64,000 bases of DNA from Rhizobium leucaenae USDA 9039 (GTDB taxonomy: Bacteria > Pseudomonadota > Alphaproteobacteria > Rhizobiales > Rhizobiaceae): positions 45,603-109,602 of the forward strand of contig NZ_AUFB01000020.1 of assembly GCF_000426285.1 (NCBI RefSeq), written 5' to 3'. This document shows, piece after piece, positions 26,468-34,874 of this stretch; the stretch's first letter is position 1; each line of letters begins with the position of its first letter. The notes beneath the pieces are model-generated. The model worked only from the letters and a program-made list of their open reading frames with translations. It was not told the origin of the DNA and made no database searches. The translations under genes and the position numbers were made by a program.

Positions 26468-28000
26468 ATGGTCAACGCAACTGAGAAGATTGAAGCCCTG
26501 TCAACCGCGCTTGCTTCGCCGGAACGCATGCTTCTCCGGGCTGAGGGCGTGCAAAAGTCGTTCAATGGTGTTCCGGCGCTGGTCGACGGACGACTGAGCC
26601 TAAAGGCCGGCACGGTCCATGCTTTGTGCGGTGGTAACGGAGCGGGCAAGTCGACCTTTCTCAATATCACGATGGGATTGCTCCGCCGCGATGGAGGAAC
26701 GGTTGAGATCGATGGTGAACAAGTCGACTTCAAAAGCGCGGCGGACGCTCTGCGCCACGGGATCGCCATTATCACCCAGGAGCTTTCTCCCGTTCCCGAG
26801 ATGACTGTCGCCGAGAATCTTTACCTTGGCCGTGAACCGAAGAGGCTGAGCGTTTTTGTAGATTTCGCTCAGATGCGAAAGGACGCTCAAGCTTTCCTCG
26901 ACGAACTGGGTTTCGGGGTCGACGCCCGTAAGAAGATGGGGGAACTTAGCCTCGCCCAGGTTCAGCTCGTCGAAATCGCCAAGGCGCTCAGCTACCGCGC
27001 ACATATCGTCATTATGGACGAGCCGACTTCGGCGATCGGCGAACACGAAGTCCACGTCTTGTTCAACGCGCTCCGTAAAATCACCGCGCGTGGCTCCGCG
27101 ATTATCTACGTGTCGCACAAACTCACCGAAATCTTCGAGATCGCGGATGAATACACGGTATTTCGTGACGGCCGTTTTATCGAGACCGGAAATATTAAGG
27201 ACATCGACCGTCGTCATCTCGTGACACAGATCGTAGGCCGAGAAGTCAAGCTGGTCGAAAAGGGCAAGCCTCTCGAAGATGCGCCAATCCTCCTTTCCGT
27301 CTCGAATCTGGCCAGAGGCACCCACTTTCGGGACATCTCGTTGGACGTGGCATCGGGCGAGGTGGTCGGCATCTACGGCCTGCTCGGGTCCGGACGAACC
27401 GAATTCCTCGAAACGATATTTGGACTGCATTCGCCGACTGGAGGTGAGGTTGTTTTCAACGGCGGCAGGGTGAGACCGGGCAGCCCCAAGGAAGCGATCC
27501 AACGTGGAATGGCGATGGTGACCGAGGATCGCAAGGATAGCGGGCTCGTGCTGTCGGCGTCGATTGCTCATAACATTACGCTGTCCTCGCTCGCCTTGAT
27601 GGCTGTCAGCGGTTTTATCCGAGGCGACAAAGAGCGGAGCGCGGTCAAAGACATGATCGCCTCCCAGCGGATCAAATCGTCTTCGCCGGACGTCGCCGTG
27701 GAAACCTTGTCGGGTGGCAACCAACAGAAAGTCGTGCTGGCGAGATGCCTCCTGACGAATCCGAAGCTCCTGATTTGCGACGAGCCGACGCGCGGCATCG
27801 ACGAAGGTTCGAAACAGGAGATCTACGCGTTCCTGCGCGACTTCGCGGCAAAGGGTAACGGCGTACTCGTGGTTTCTTCCGAGGCACCGGAGATCATGCA
27901 GCTGAGCGACCGGATCGCGATTTTCAAGCAGGGGCAGCTCGTCAACATAATCGACGGTGCCGAGGCATCACAACAGACGCTCATGGATTTGGCGAGCTGA
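26468..28000 (+). CDS. Sugar ABC transporter ATPase, CUT2 type (third system)
   Basis: A 510-residue double ATPase. Domain one has GGNGAGKST, LSLAQVQLVEIAKAL and IVIMDEPTSAI. Domain two has a degenerate P-loop (GLLGSGRTE), then LSGGNQQKVVLARCL and LLICDEPTRGID. The annotated ATG lies directly against operator site 3 and has only a distant GAGGT in front. The ATG at 26528 (MLLRAEGVQKSFNG) is a real alternative that removes a 20-residue non-conserved tail. It heads a run of six plus-strand genes ending at 33473. Confidence 0.93.
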   Translation: MVNATEKIEALSTALASPERMLLRAEGVQKSFNGVPALVDGRLSLKAGTVHALCGGNGAGKSTFLNITMGLLRRDGGTVEIDGEQVDFKSAADALRHGIAIITQELSPVPEMTVAENLYLGREPKRLSVFVDFAQMRKDAQAFLDELGFGVDARKKMGELSLAQVQLVEIAKALSYRAHIVIMDEPTSAIGEHEVHVLFNALRKITARGSAIIYVSHKLTEIFEIADEYTVFRDGRFIETGNIKDIDRRHLVTQIVGREVKLVEKGKPLEDAPILLSVSNLARGTHFRDISLDVASGEVVGIYGLLGSGRTEFLETIFGLHSPTGGEVVFNGGRVRPGSPKEAIQRGMAMVTEDRKDSGLVLSASIAHNITLSSLALMAVSGFIRGDKERSAVKDMIASQRIKSSSPDVAVETLSGGNQQKVVLARCLLTNPKLLICDEPTRGIDEGSKQEIYAFLRDFAAKGNGVLVVSSEAPEIMQLSDRIAIFKQGQLVNIIDGAEASQQTLMDLAS

Positions 28001-28037
28001 TCGATAGCGCCAATCTGTCAATGGGAGGATTCGAGTA

Positions 28038-29000
28038 ATGAACACAATCGCTATCGGAAAATCAGGAAGTTTCCGTGCCGGAGAGATCATAAGGCAATTC
28101 AGTATTGTGGTGGTTTTCTTCCTGATCGTCGCATTCTTTTCGTTCGCCAGCCCGTATTTCATGAGTTGGCCGAACTGGCTCAATCTGGTTCGCCAGTCGT
28201 CGATTAACGGCATTCTGGCGATCGGTGTCACCTTTGTGATCCTGACCAAGGGCATTGACCTGTCCGTTGGATCGGTCATGGCCATCGCCGGCATGATTGC
28301 TGCGAGCCTGGTCACCGAAACGAACGAACACATCGTCCTCATCGGCATCTTGGCGGGACTTGCCGTCGGCGCCGGACTAGGGCTCGTGAATGGCGTTCTC
28401 GTTGCCGCGATCAAGGTCCCGCCGTTCGTGGTGACGCTTGGAATGCTGAGCGTGGCCCGCGGTCTGACCTTGATCTTCTCCCAAGGAAGCCCGATCCCCA
28501 ATCTTTCCGACGCCTACAAGTGGATCGGCTCGGGCCAGGTCATGTACATCCCGGTTCCGATCATCATCCTGTTTCTCGTATTCATCATCGGATGGGTCGT
28601 TCTGAATTACACGACCTTCGGTCGCTACGTCTACGCTGTCGGCGGCAATGAGAAAGCAGCGCGTACGAGCGGCATTTCGACGAAAATCATCGTCGGCGCG
28701 ACCTACGTCATCTCCGGCCTCTTGGCAGGCCTGGCTGGGCTTGTGTTGACCGCGCGGACAACCGCGGCGCTGCCGCAGGCGGGTATCGGCTACGAGCTCG
28801 ACGCCATCGCCGCCGTCGTCATCGGCGGCACCAGCCTCGCAGGCGGCCGTGGGTCATTGCTTGGCACTCTGATCGGCGCGCTGATCATTGGCACCATCAA
28901 TAACGGCATGGATCTGATGGGGGTGTCGTCCTACTACCAGCAGGTGCTCAAGGGCACCATCATCGTGGTCGCGGTCATCGCCGACCAAATCCGCAAATAA
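28038..29000 (+). CDS. Sugar ABC transporter permease, CUT2 type (third system)
   Basis: A 320-residue membrane protein, with ILTKGIDLSVGSVMAIAG near residue 70 and AAVVIGGTSLAGGRGSLLG near 255, the two CUT2 signature regions. Eight or more hydrophobic helices are visible. The start follows GGGAGGATTCGAGTA. It lies between its ATPase and binding-protein genes, in the order ATPase, permease, binding protein. Confidence 0.94.
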   Translation: MNTIAIGKSGSFRAGEIIRQFSIVVVFFLIVAFFSFASPYFMSWPNWLNLVRQSSINGILAIGVTFVILTKGIDLSVGSVMAIAGMIAASLVTETNEHIVLIGILAGLAVGAGLGLVNGVLVAAIKVPPFVVTLGMLSVARGLTLIFSQGSPIPNLSDAYKWIGSGQVMYIPVPIIILFLVFIIGWVVLNYTTFGRYVYAVGGNEKAARTSGISTKIIVGATYVISGLLAGLAGLVLTARTTAALPQAGIGYELDAIAAVVIGGTSLAGGRGSLLGTLIGALIIGTINNGMDLMGVSSYYQQVLKGTIIVVAVIADQIRK

Positions 29001-29093
29001 CGAATTTCGGAATTGCCGCCGACGTGGTCGGCGACAATGCCCGGTCATGCGAGGCGTGTTCGGGCAGTTTTTAAACCAGAGGAGATCAATAAA

Positions 29094-30092
29094 ATGCAGA
29101 CGTTTAGGAGGAGCCTGCTCAAGGCAGGTGCGGGACTGGCACTTGCCGCGGTAACACTTGGCGGACCGAAATTGGCGGTCGCGGAAGACAAGATCCGCAT
29201 CGCAGCCCTGTCGTTTGGTGAGTCAGGCGAATACATGAAGGCCTGGTCGACGGAAATCAAGAACCACCCCGCCGTGAAGTCCGGCGAGGTCGAGATCACC
29301 GTCTTCGACGGCAAATACGACCCGCTGACCCAGGCCAACCAGATCGACACTGCGATCACCCAGCAGTTCAATGCGATCATCATGGCTCCGTTCGACCTTG
29401 AGGCCTCGGCACCGCCGATCGACAAGGCCGCCGAAGCGAAAATCCCGCTGATCGTGTCGGCGCTCAAGACGAAGTCGGCGAACTACACCGCGTCAATCAT
29501 CGTCAACGACACCGAAGGCGGCCGCATCATTGCTGAAGAGCTCGGCAAGCGTCTTCCGAACGGGGGCAACGTCGTGCTCATGGAAGGACCGATCGGCCAG
29601 TCCGCCCAGATCGAGCGCCGCGCCGGCATCGACGCTGGCCTGGCCAAGTTCCCGAACCTCAAGCTCATTGAGAACAAGACCGGCAACTGGAGCCGCGCCG
29701 AAGGTCAGGCTCTGATGGAGAACTGGCTGCTCGCCCATCCGGGCCAGATCAACGGCGTCCTCGCCGAGAACGACGAAATGGCGCTGGGTGCTATCGAAGC
29801 GATGAAGAGCTCCGGCATCGACCTCAAGACGGTTCCCGTCCTGGCGATCGACGGTATTCCGGACGCCAAGCGCGCCGTGAAGAAGGGCGAGATGGCGGTC
29901 AGCCTTTACAAGTACGCCCGTGCCGAAGGCCAGGGCGCGGTCGATCTCGCTCTTCGCGCGATCAAGGGCGAAAGCTACAAGCCGCAGTCCGAAGTCTGGG
30001 GCTCGCTGATGGAATGGAAAGACGGCACCCAGAAGGACTACACCGTGCCGTGGCTGATCCTCGATTCCACCAACGTAGAAAAGTACATGTAA
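29094..30092 (+). CDS. Periplasmic sugar-binding protein of the third ABC transporter
   Basis: A 332-residue precursor. The signal (FRRSLLKAGAGLALAAVTLG) has a twin arginine followed by SLLK, so Tat export is possible, though many rhizobial binding proteins with such signals may use Sec. The mature part is a type I binding protein: KIRIAALSFGESGEYMKAW opens lobe one, and GVLAENDEMALGAIEAM closes lobe two. The ATG at 29094 was chosen for its GGAGA site; the frame extends upstream without one. A perfect hairpin follows. The likely ligand is the sugar or sugar acid degraded by the island. Confidence 0.92.
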   Translation: MQTFRRSLLKAGAGLALAAVTLGGPKLAVAEDKIRIAALSFGESGEYMKAWSTEIKNHPAVKSGEVEITVFDGKYDPLTQANQIDTAITQQFNAIIMAPFDLEASAPPIDKAAEAKIPLIVSALKTKSANYTASIIVNDTEGGRIIAEELGKRLPNGGNVVLMEGPIGQSAQIERRAGIDAGLAKFPNLKLIENKTGNWSRAEGQALMENWLLAHPGQINGVLAENDEMALGAIEAMKSSGIDLKTVPVLAIDGIPDAKRAVKKGEMAVSLYKYARAEGQGAVDLALRAIKGESYKPQSEVWGSLMEWKDGTQKDYTVPWLILDSTNVEKYM

Positions 30093-30101
30093 TTGGACAA
30101 C

Positions 30102-30129
30102 GGCGGACGGCCCGCGCCGGCCGTCCGCC
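30102..30129 (+). terminator. Intercistronic hairpin after the third binding-protein gene
   Basis: A perfect 11-bp stem (GGCGGACGGCC / GGCCGTCCGCC) with a 6-base loop follows the stop by 9 bp. It lacks a T-run, so partial read-through into the reductase gene is expected. The placement mirrors the hairpin at 10457-10479. Confidence 0.6.
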
Positions 30130-30159
30130 TTACAAGACTGGGAAATAGGATCGACCACC

Positions 30160-31194
30160 ATGTTGGAAAGAAAACTTGGAAAGACGGATGTGACGCTCAC
30201 CTCGCTCGGGCTGGGAACGTCGCCGCTCGGAGGCTGCAACATCGACGTCGGCTTCCCGACATTCGAGGCGGTGGTTCTCAAGGCCTACGAGCTGGGTGTA
30301 CGTTACTTCGATACGGCACCTTTGTACGGGCTGGGAAAGTCGGAACACTCCCTCGGCCATGTCCTGCGGAACAACGATCTCGTGGGCAAGGTCGTCGTCA
30401 GCACCAAGGCGGGGCGCATCCTTAAGCCGGAAAGCCGCGCCAAGCGTGCCGAAAGCCTGTATGGCATCGACTGGGTTAAGGCGCTGCCGTTCGTCGACGA
30501 GTACGACTATTCTTATGATGGCATCATGCGTGCGTTCGAGGACAGCCAGCAGCGTATGGGGATGGACCATATCGATATCCTCTATCTCCACGACGTGAGC
30601 GGCGAATGGCATCGTGAGGCGTACGACACGCATCTGTCGGCGCTTAGGGCCAGCGGCTACAGGGCTTGCGACGAGTTGCGCCGGACGGGCTCCGTCAAGG
30701 CGATCGGCCTCGGTGTGAACGAGACCGCTTCGGTCCTGCAGGTGGCGGAGGAGTTCGACCTCGACTGCTCCATGGTGGCCGGACGCTACACCCTTCTGAA
30801 CCATGGCGCGCTTGAACATTTCTACCCCGAAATGCAGCGTCGCGGCATCGGCATCATCGCCGCCGGCATCTACAACTCGGGCATTCTCGCCGAGGGCAGC
30901 AAGTCGATGACGACGACGCGGACCTATGATTGCCAGCCCGCGCCTGAAGCGATTGTCCGTAAGGTCGAAGCGCTCGAAGCTGTCTGTGAACGCCACGGCG
31001 TATCGCTTCCAACCGCCGCCACCCAGTTCGTCTACGCGCATCCAGCGGTGACCGCCGTCGTCCAAGGAGCGCTGACGCGCGAGCACGTCGTGGGGAATGT
31101 TGCCGCGATCTCGACGCCGATCCCGGTGGCATTCTGGGACGATTTGAAGTCCTCGGGCCTCATCCCCGCGGCCGCGCCAGTACCGACGACGTGA
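30160..31194 (+). CDS. Aldo/keto reductase, aldose-1-dehydrogenase-like (paralogue A)
   Basis: A 344-residue AKR of the L-fucose/D-threo-aldose 1-dehydrogenase type. The AKR tetrad is seen as FDTAPLYG (Asp, Tyr), VSTKAGR (Lys) and LYLHDV (His). Family members oxidise aldoses at C1 to lactones with NAD(P). It is strongly similar over its whole length to the reductase at 34875-35918, sharing for example the segments RAFEDSQQR, AIGLGVNE and AGRYTLLNH. It overlaps the RuBisCO-like gene by 4 bp, so both are translated together. Confidence 0.9.
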   Translation: MLERKLGKTDVTLTSLGLGTSPLGGCNIDVGFPTFEAVVLKAYELGVRYFDTAPLYGLGKSEHSLGHVLRNNDLVGKVVVSTKAGRILKPESRAKRAESLYGIDWVKALPFVDEYDYSYDGIMRAFEDSQQRMGMDHIDILYLHDVSGEWHREAYDTHLSALRASGYRACDELRRTGSVKAIGLGVNETASVLQVAEEFDLDCSMVAGRYTLLNHGALEHFYPEMQRRGIGIIAAGIYNSGILAEGSKSMTTTRTYDCQPAPEAIVRKVEALEAVCERHGVSLPTAATQFVYAHPAVTAVVQGALTREHVVGNVAAISTPIPVAFWDDLKSSGLIPAAAPVPTT

Positions 31195-32489
31195 CTCCCA
31201 TGAGGATAGAATTGGCTCAACCGAGGCCCTCTGACATCCTGGTCACTTACCGGATCGAAACGGCGGGGAGCCCTGAGGCATTGGCCGCAAAGATCGCGAG
31301 CGACCAATCCACCGGAACGTTCGTTGAGTTGCCGGGTGAGACGCCGGAGCTCAAAGCTCGGGCGGCCGCCAGGATCGTGGCGTTCGAGAAGCTGGATGTA
31401 ATCGACGCGCCGTCTCTTCCCTCTGAGGGGAGAGCGTTCAATCGCGCCCAGGCCACGATCGCCTATCCGCTTGAAGCGGTAGGCACTGACCTATCGGCCC
31501 TGACGACGATTGCCCTCGGCGGCGTTTGGTCGATCAAGGGGTTTTCCGGGCTGCGGATTGTCGGGCTTGAGTTGCCGTCGGAGTTCGACGGCGTCTATCC
31601 CGGTCCCCAATTCGGCATTGACGGTTCCCGGCGACTTACGGGTGTCTATAACCGGCCAATCATCGGCACCATTATCAAGCCCGCGCTTGGCCTAACCCCG
31701 CATGAGACAGCGGATGTGGTCGCCGATTTAGTCGCGTCCGGCGTCGACTTCATCAAGGATGACGAGAAGCTGATGTCGCCGCCGTACTCCTCGTTGGAGG
31801 CGCGGGTGAAAGCTATCATGCCGATCATCCGTGACGAAGAGCAGCGCACGGGAAAAAAGGTGATGTATGCCTTCGGTATTTCCGATGTCGATCCCGACGA
31901 GATGGTCCGCAAGCACGACATGGTGGTGCGCGAGGGCGGCAACGCCGCGGTGATCAACATTAATTCGATCGGCATGGGCGCCTTCCTGTTTCTGCGTCGA
32001 CGTTCATCTCTGGTTTTGCATGCCCATCGAAACGGTTGGGATCTTCTCACTCGGCACCCAGGCCTGGGGTTCGACTTCTCGGTTTACCAGCAGCTTTGGC
32101 GCCTGCTCGGCGTCGACCAATTCCAGATCAACGGGATCTCTGCCAAATACTGGGAACCGGACGACTCTTTCGTGCAGTCGTTTCATGATCTCCAAAAGCC
32201 GATCTTCGGTGACGGCGATCGCCCTCTACCTGTCGTTTGCTCGGGCCAGTGGGGCGGTCAGGCACCGGAGACGTATCGGAGGACGGGGCAGACGATAGAC
32301 CATCTTTATCTCTGCGGTGGTGGGGTGGTCAGCCATCCCGGCGGGCCGTCGGCTGGCGTGAGAGCTGTCCGCGCAGCCTGGGACGCTGCAGTCGGCGGAA
32401 TTGATCTCCATGAATATGCCAAATCTCACCCGGAGTTGGCGCAGGCGCTCGCCAAGTTCGGCTCGAAAACCGTATCAGAAGGAAAATAG
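31191..32489 (+). CDS. RuBisCO-like protein, probable 3-oxo-acid-phosphate decarboxylase (OiaX-like)
   Basis: A 432-residue form IV RuBisCO homologue. Active-site features kept: GTIIKPALGL (Lys163, equivalent to Lys175), FIKDDE (Lys189 for carbamylation, Asp191 and Glu192 for Mg), HAHR (His277, His279, Arg280), a loop-6-like NGISAKYWE with a Lys, SGQWGG and LCGGGVVSHPGGP. RuBisCO-like proteins next to DUF1537 kinases are known to decarboxylate or split 3-oxo-isoapionate 4-phosphate (OiaX, OiaT). It is not a CO2-fixing enzyme by context, because no phosphoribulokinase is present. The start is GTG 31191 in a TGA overlap; ATG 31200 is possible. Confidence 0.87.
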   Translation: MTPMRIELAQPRPSDILVTYRIETAGSPEALAAKIASDQSTGTFVELPGETPELKARAAARIVAFEKLDVIDAPSLPSEGRAFNRAQATIAYPLEAVGTDLSALTTIALGGVWSIKGFSGLRIVGLELPSEFDGVYPGPQFGIDGSRRLTGVYNRPIIGTIIKPALGLTPHETADVVADLVASGVDFIKDDEKLMSPPYSSLEARVKAIMPIIRDEEQRTGKKVMYAFGISDVDPDEMVRKHDMVVREGGNAAVININSIGMGAFLFLRRRSSLVLHAHRNGWDLLTRHPGLGFDFSVYQQLWRLLGVDQFQINGISAKYWEPDDSFVQSFHDLQKPIFGDGDRPLPVVCSGQWGGQAPETYRRTGQTIDHLYLCGGGVVSHPGGPSAGVRAVRAAWDAAVGGIDLHEYAKSHPELAQALAKFGSKTVSEGK

Positions 32490-32492
32490 AAG

Positions 32493-33473
32493 ATGGAATA
32501 CCGTCAACTTGGCCGGTCAGGTCTGAAAATCTCGCAACTGGTTCTCGGCTGCATGAGTTTCGGCGTCGCGGATCGCGGCAACCATGCGTGGACCCTGTCC
32601 GAAGACGACAGCAGGCCCTTCATCAAAGAGGCGCTCGAGCTGGGCATCAATTGTTTCGACACGGCCAACGCCTACTCGGACGGCACCAGCGAGGAGATCG
32701 TGGGCAGGCTGCTGAGAGAGATGGTGCCTCGTGACGAAGTCGTCATTGCCACCAAAGTTTACGCAAAGATGCGCAATGGAGCGAATGCGATCGGACTCTC
32801 TCGCAAAGCAATAATCGCAGAGGCCGAGGCGAGCCTGAAGCGCCTGGGGACCGACTACATTGATCTCTACCAGATTCATTTCTGGGACAACTCTACGCCC
32901 ATCGAAGAGACGTTGGAGGCGTTGACCGATCTGGTTCGGAGCGGAAAGGTCCGCTACATCGGGGCAAGCAATTGCTACGCGTGGCAATTCGCAGGCGCGC
33001 TCTACAAGTCCGACGCTGCTGGATGGTCGCGTTTCGTATCGATGCAGGCCCAGATGAACCTCCTCTACCGCGAAGAGGAGCGGGAGATGCTGCCTCTCTG
33101 CCAAGCGGAAGGTGTGGGGATCATCGCGTTCAGCCCGCTTGCTCGCGGCCGCCTCAGCCGGCCCTGGGAGGAGAGCAGCTTGAGGTCACAAACCGACAAC
33201 GTGACGGCCCGGTTCTACGGCCACGCTGACGACGCGGACCGGCAGGTGGTGGACGTCGTCGCAAAGATCGCGGACGCCAAGAACGTTTCACGATCGCTCG
33301 TCGCGATGGCTTGGCTTAACAGCAAGAGGGGCGTGACGGCTCCTATCATCGGCGCAACAAAGCTTCAGCACCTGAAGGACGCCGTCGCTTCTTTGGACGT
33401 CAAGTTGAACGACGGCGAGATCCGCGAACTCGAAGAGCCATATGTGCCGCACAGGGTGGTGGGCTTGAACTGA
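32493..33473 (+). CDS. Aldo/keto reductase (general AKR, YajO-like)
   Basis: A 326-residue AKR. The tetrad appears as FDTANAYSDG (Asp, Tyr), IATKVY (Lys) and YQIHFWD (His). The C-terminal NADP-binding segment reads APIIGATKLQHL. Its nearest pattern is the YajO/potassium-channel-beta-like group that reduces sugar aldehydes or ketones, and it is only distantly related to the two aldose-dehydrogenase-like paralogues. It starts 3 bp after the RuBisCO-like stop and ends the operon. It may reduce or oxidise a pathway intermediate. Confidence 0.9.
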   Translation: MEYRQLGRSGLKISQLVLGCMSFGVADRGNHAWTLSEDDSRPFIKEALELGINCFDTANAYSDGTSEEIVGRLLREMVPRDEVVIATKVYAKMRNGANAIGLSRKAIIAEAEASLKRLGTDYIDLYQIHFWDNSTPIEETLEALTDLVRSGKVRYIGASNCYAWQFAGALYKSDAAGWSRFVSMQAQMNLLYREEEREMLPLCQAEGVGIIAFSPLARGRLSRPWEESSLRSQTDNVTARFYGHADDADRQVVDVVAKIADAKNVSRSLVAMAWLNSKRGVTAPIIGATKLQHLKDAVASLDVKLNDGEIRELEEPYVPHRVVGLN

Positions 33474-33646
33474 GTTATCTCGGGGGGCGCATTTGAAAAG
33501 TCCGGGGCAATCGGACCTTGGCTTCCGCACACGTGGACAGGTCGTTTCGATCTAGCCTTCGAGACAAGGGACGCCGGCCCACGAAGGCGTCTCGTTAGAC
33601 GAGTGGACCAAGCAAGTGACGACTCCAGTATCATCGCGAGGAAAAG

Positions 33647-34603
33647 ATGCCCGTGACCCGCCGGTTTGACGTTAGCGACAGCGCGATCGAAGCTGCCGCA
33701 CATCTAATGCGAAATGGTGAAGTTGTGGCGTTTCCGACCGAGACGGTTTACGGGCTCGGAGCGGATGCCAGCAACCCAGCAGGGATTGAGCGGATCTACG
33801 AAGCCAAGGGGCGCCCCCGACATAACCCGCTGATCATCCACGTCTCCGATCTGGAAATGGCGCGCCGAATGGCGCATTTCCACCCGGAGGCAGAGGTGGT
33901 TGCTGCGAGCTTCTGGCCCGGACCCCTGACATTGCTTCTTCCGAAGAGGGCCGACGCGGGGCTTGCCTCCGCGGTCACTGCAGGCATGAACAATGTCGCG
34001 ATCCGTTTTCCCTCATCCAGTGTCGCGCAACGGCTGATCCGAGCCGTTGGATTTCCGGTGGCAGCCCCATCGGCCAATCGCTCGGGTAAAATCACCTCGA
34101 CACGGTTCGCAGAGGTCTCTCGTCAGTTGAACGGGCGGATATCGGGACTCGTCGAAGAAGACACATGCGATCACGGCCTCGAATCCACCATTCTGTCGCT
34201 AGTCGGGGCCCCGATCATTCTACGCCACGGGTCCGTTCCTCAGGAAGCACTGGAAGCTCTCCTCGGTCCGATGGGCGAAGACAGCATGCCCCAGAAGGTC
34301 GCGGCCCCGGGCCAGTTCAAGAGCCATTACGCTCCGGAAGCAACAGTGGAGATGAATGTCAACAACCCCGTTGGCAATATGGTTTGGATCGGTTTTGGAC
34401 CGGCAAGCAAGGGCTGCGATTTAACGCTGTCCTCTTCTGGTGACCTCCAGGAAGCTGCCCGCAACCTCTACGCCGTCATGAGCGAAGCCGACGCTCTCGC
34501 AAGGCCAGGTGACGTGATCGCATTTGCCTCGGTGCCGCTTGTCGGTCTTGGCAAGGCGATCAATGACCGATTGAAACGTGCTGCCGCGCCGCGTTCAACC
34601 TAG
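33647..34603 (+). CDS. Threonylcarbamoyl-AMP synthase, Sua5/YrdC family
   Basis: A 318-residue protein with the YrdC fold motifs VAFPTETVYGLGADA, IYEAKGRPRHNPLIIHV, FWPGPLTLLLPK and VAAPSANRSGKITST, followed by a C-terminal Sua5 domain of about 110 residues that opens after FKSHYAPEA. The family makes the t6A precursor for tRNA position 37. This is a housekeeping job, so a copy inside a catabolic island is unexpected. It starts after GAGGAAAAG and is followed by the operator-bearing region. It may be a second copy or may have been carried with the cluster. Confidence 0.92.
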   Translation: MPVTRRFDVSDSAIEAAAHLMRNGEVVAFPTETVYGLGADASNPAGIERIYEAKGRPRHNPLIIHVSDLEMARRMAHFHPEAEVVAASFWPGPLTLLLPKRADAGLASAVTAGMNNVAIRFPSSSVAQRLIRAVGFPVAAPSANRSGKITSTRFAEVSRQLNGRISGLVEEDTCDHGLESTILSLVGAPIILRHGSVPQEALEALLGPMGEDSMPQKVAAPGQFKSHYAPEATVEMNVNNPVGNMVWIGFGPASKGCDLTLSSSGDLQEAARNLYAVMSEADALARPGDVIAFASVPLVGLGKAINDRLKRAAAPRST

Positions 34604-34667
34604 CCGATCGCAACCAATTATGCATTGGGCAGCGCACATGCCTGCGCAAAAAAAGCTTGCATCTAAA

Positions 34668-34683
34668 GGTATGACCTTATACC
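34668..34683. promoter_or_regulatory. GntR operator, site 4 (reductase-lactonase operon)
   Basis: GGTATGACCTTATACC: half-sites GGTATGA and (complement) GGTATAA around a CC centre. It lies 191 bp upstream of the second aldose-dehydrogenase-like gene. Confidence 0.7.
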
Positions 34684-34874
34684 TTACACCTCACTGATAG
34701 AGGAGTCAGAGGAGGATGTGTTCATCATGCTTTTTCTGGTGAGTGGGGCGGACATTGGCACCGCAAGGCGCGTCCTCTCATGGCGTATTTCAATGAGGGT
34801 CTTTCCCGAAATTAGGACGGCGAGGCTGAAATCACGTCGTCCCGACACTTCATATCGACATCAAGGATGAACAC

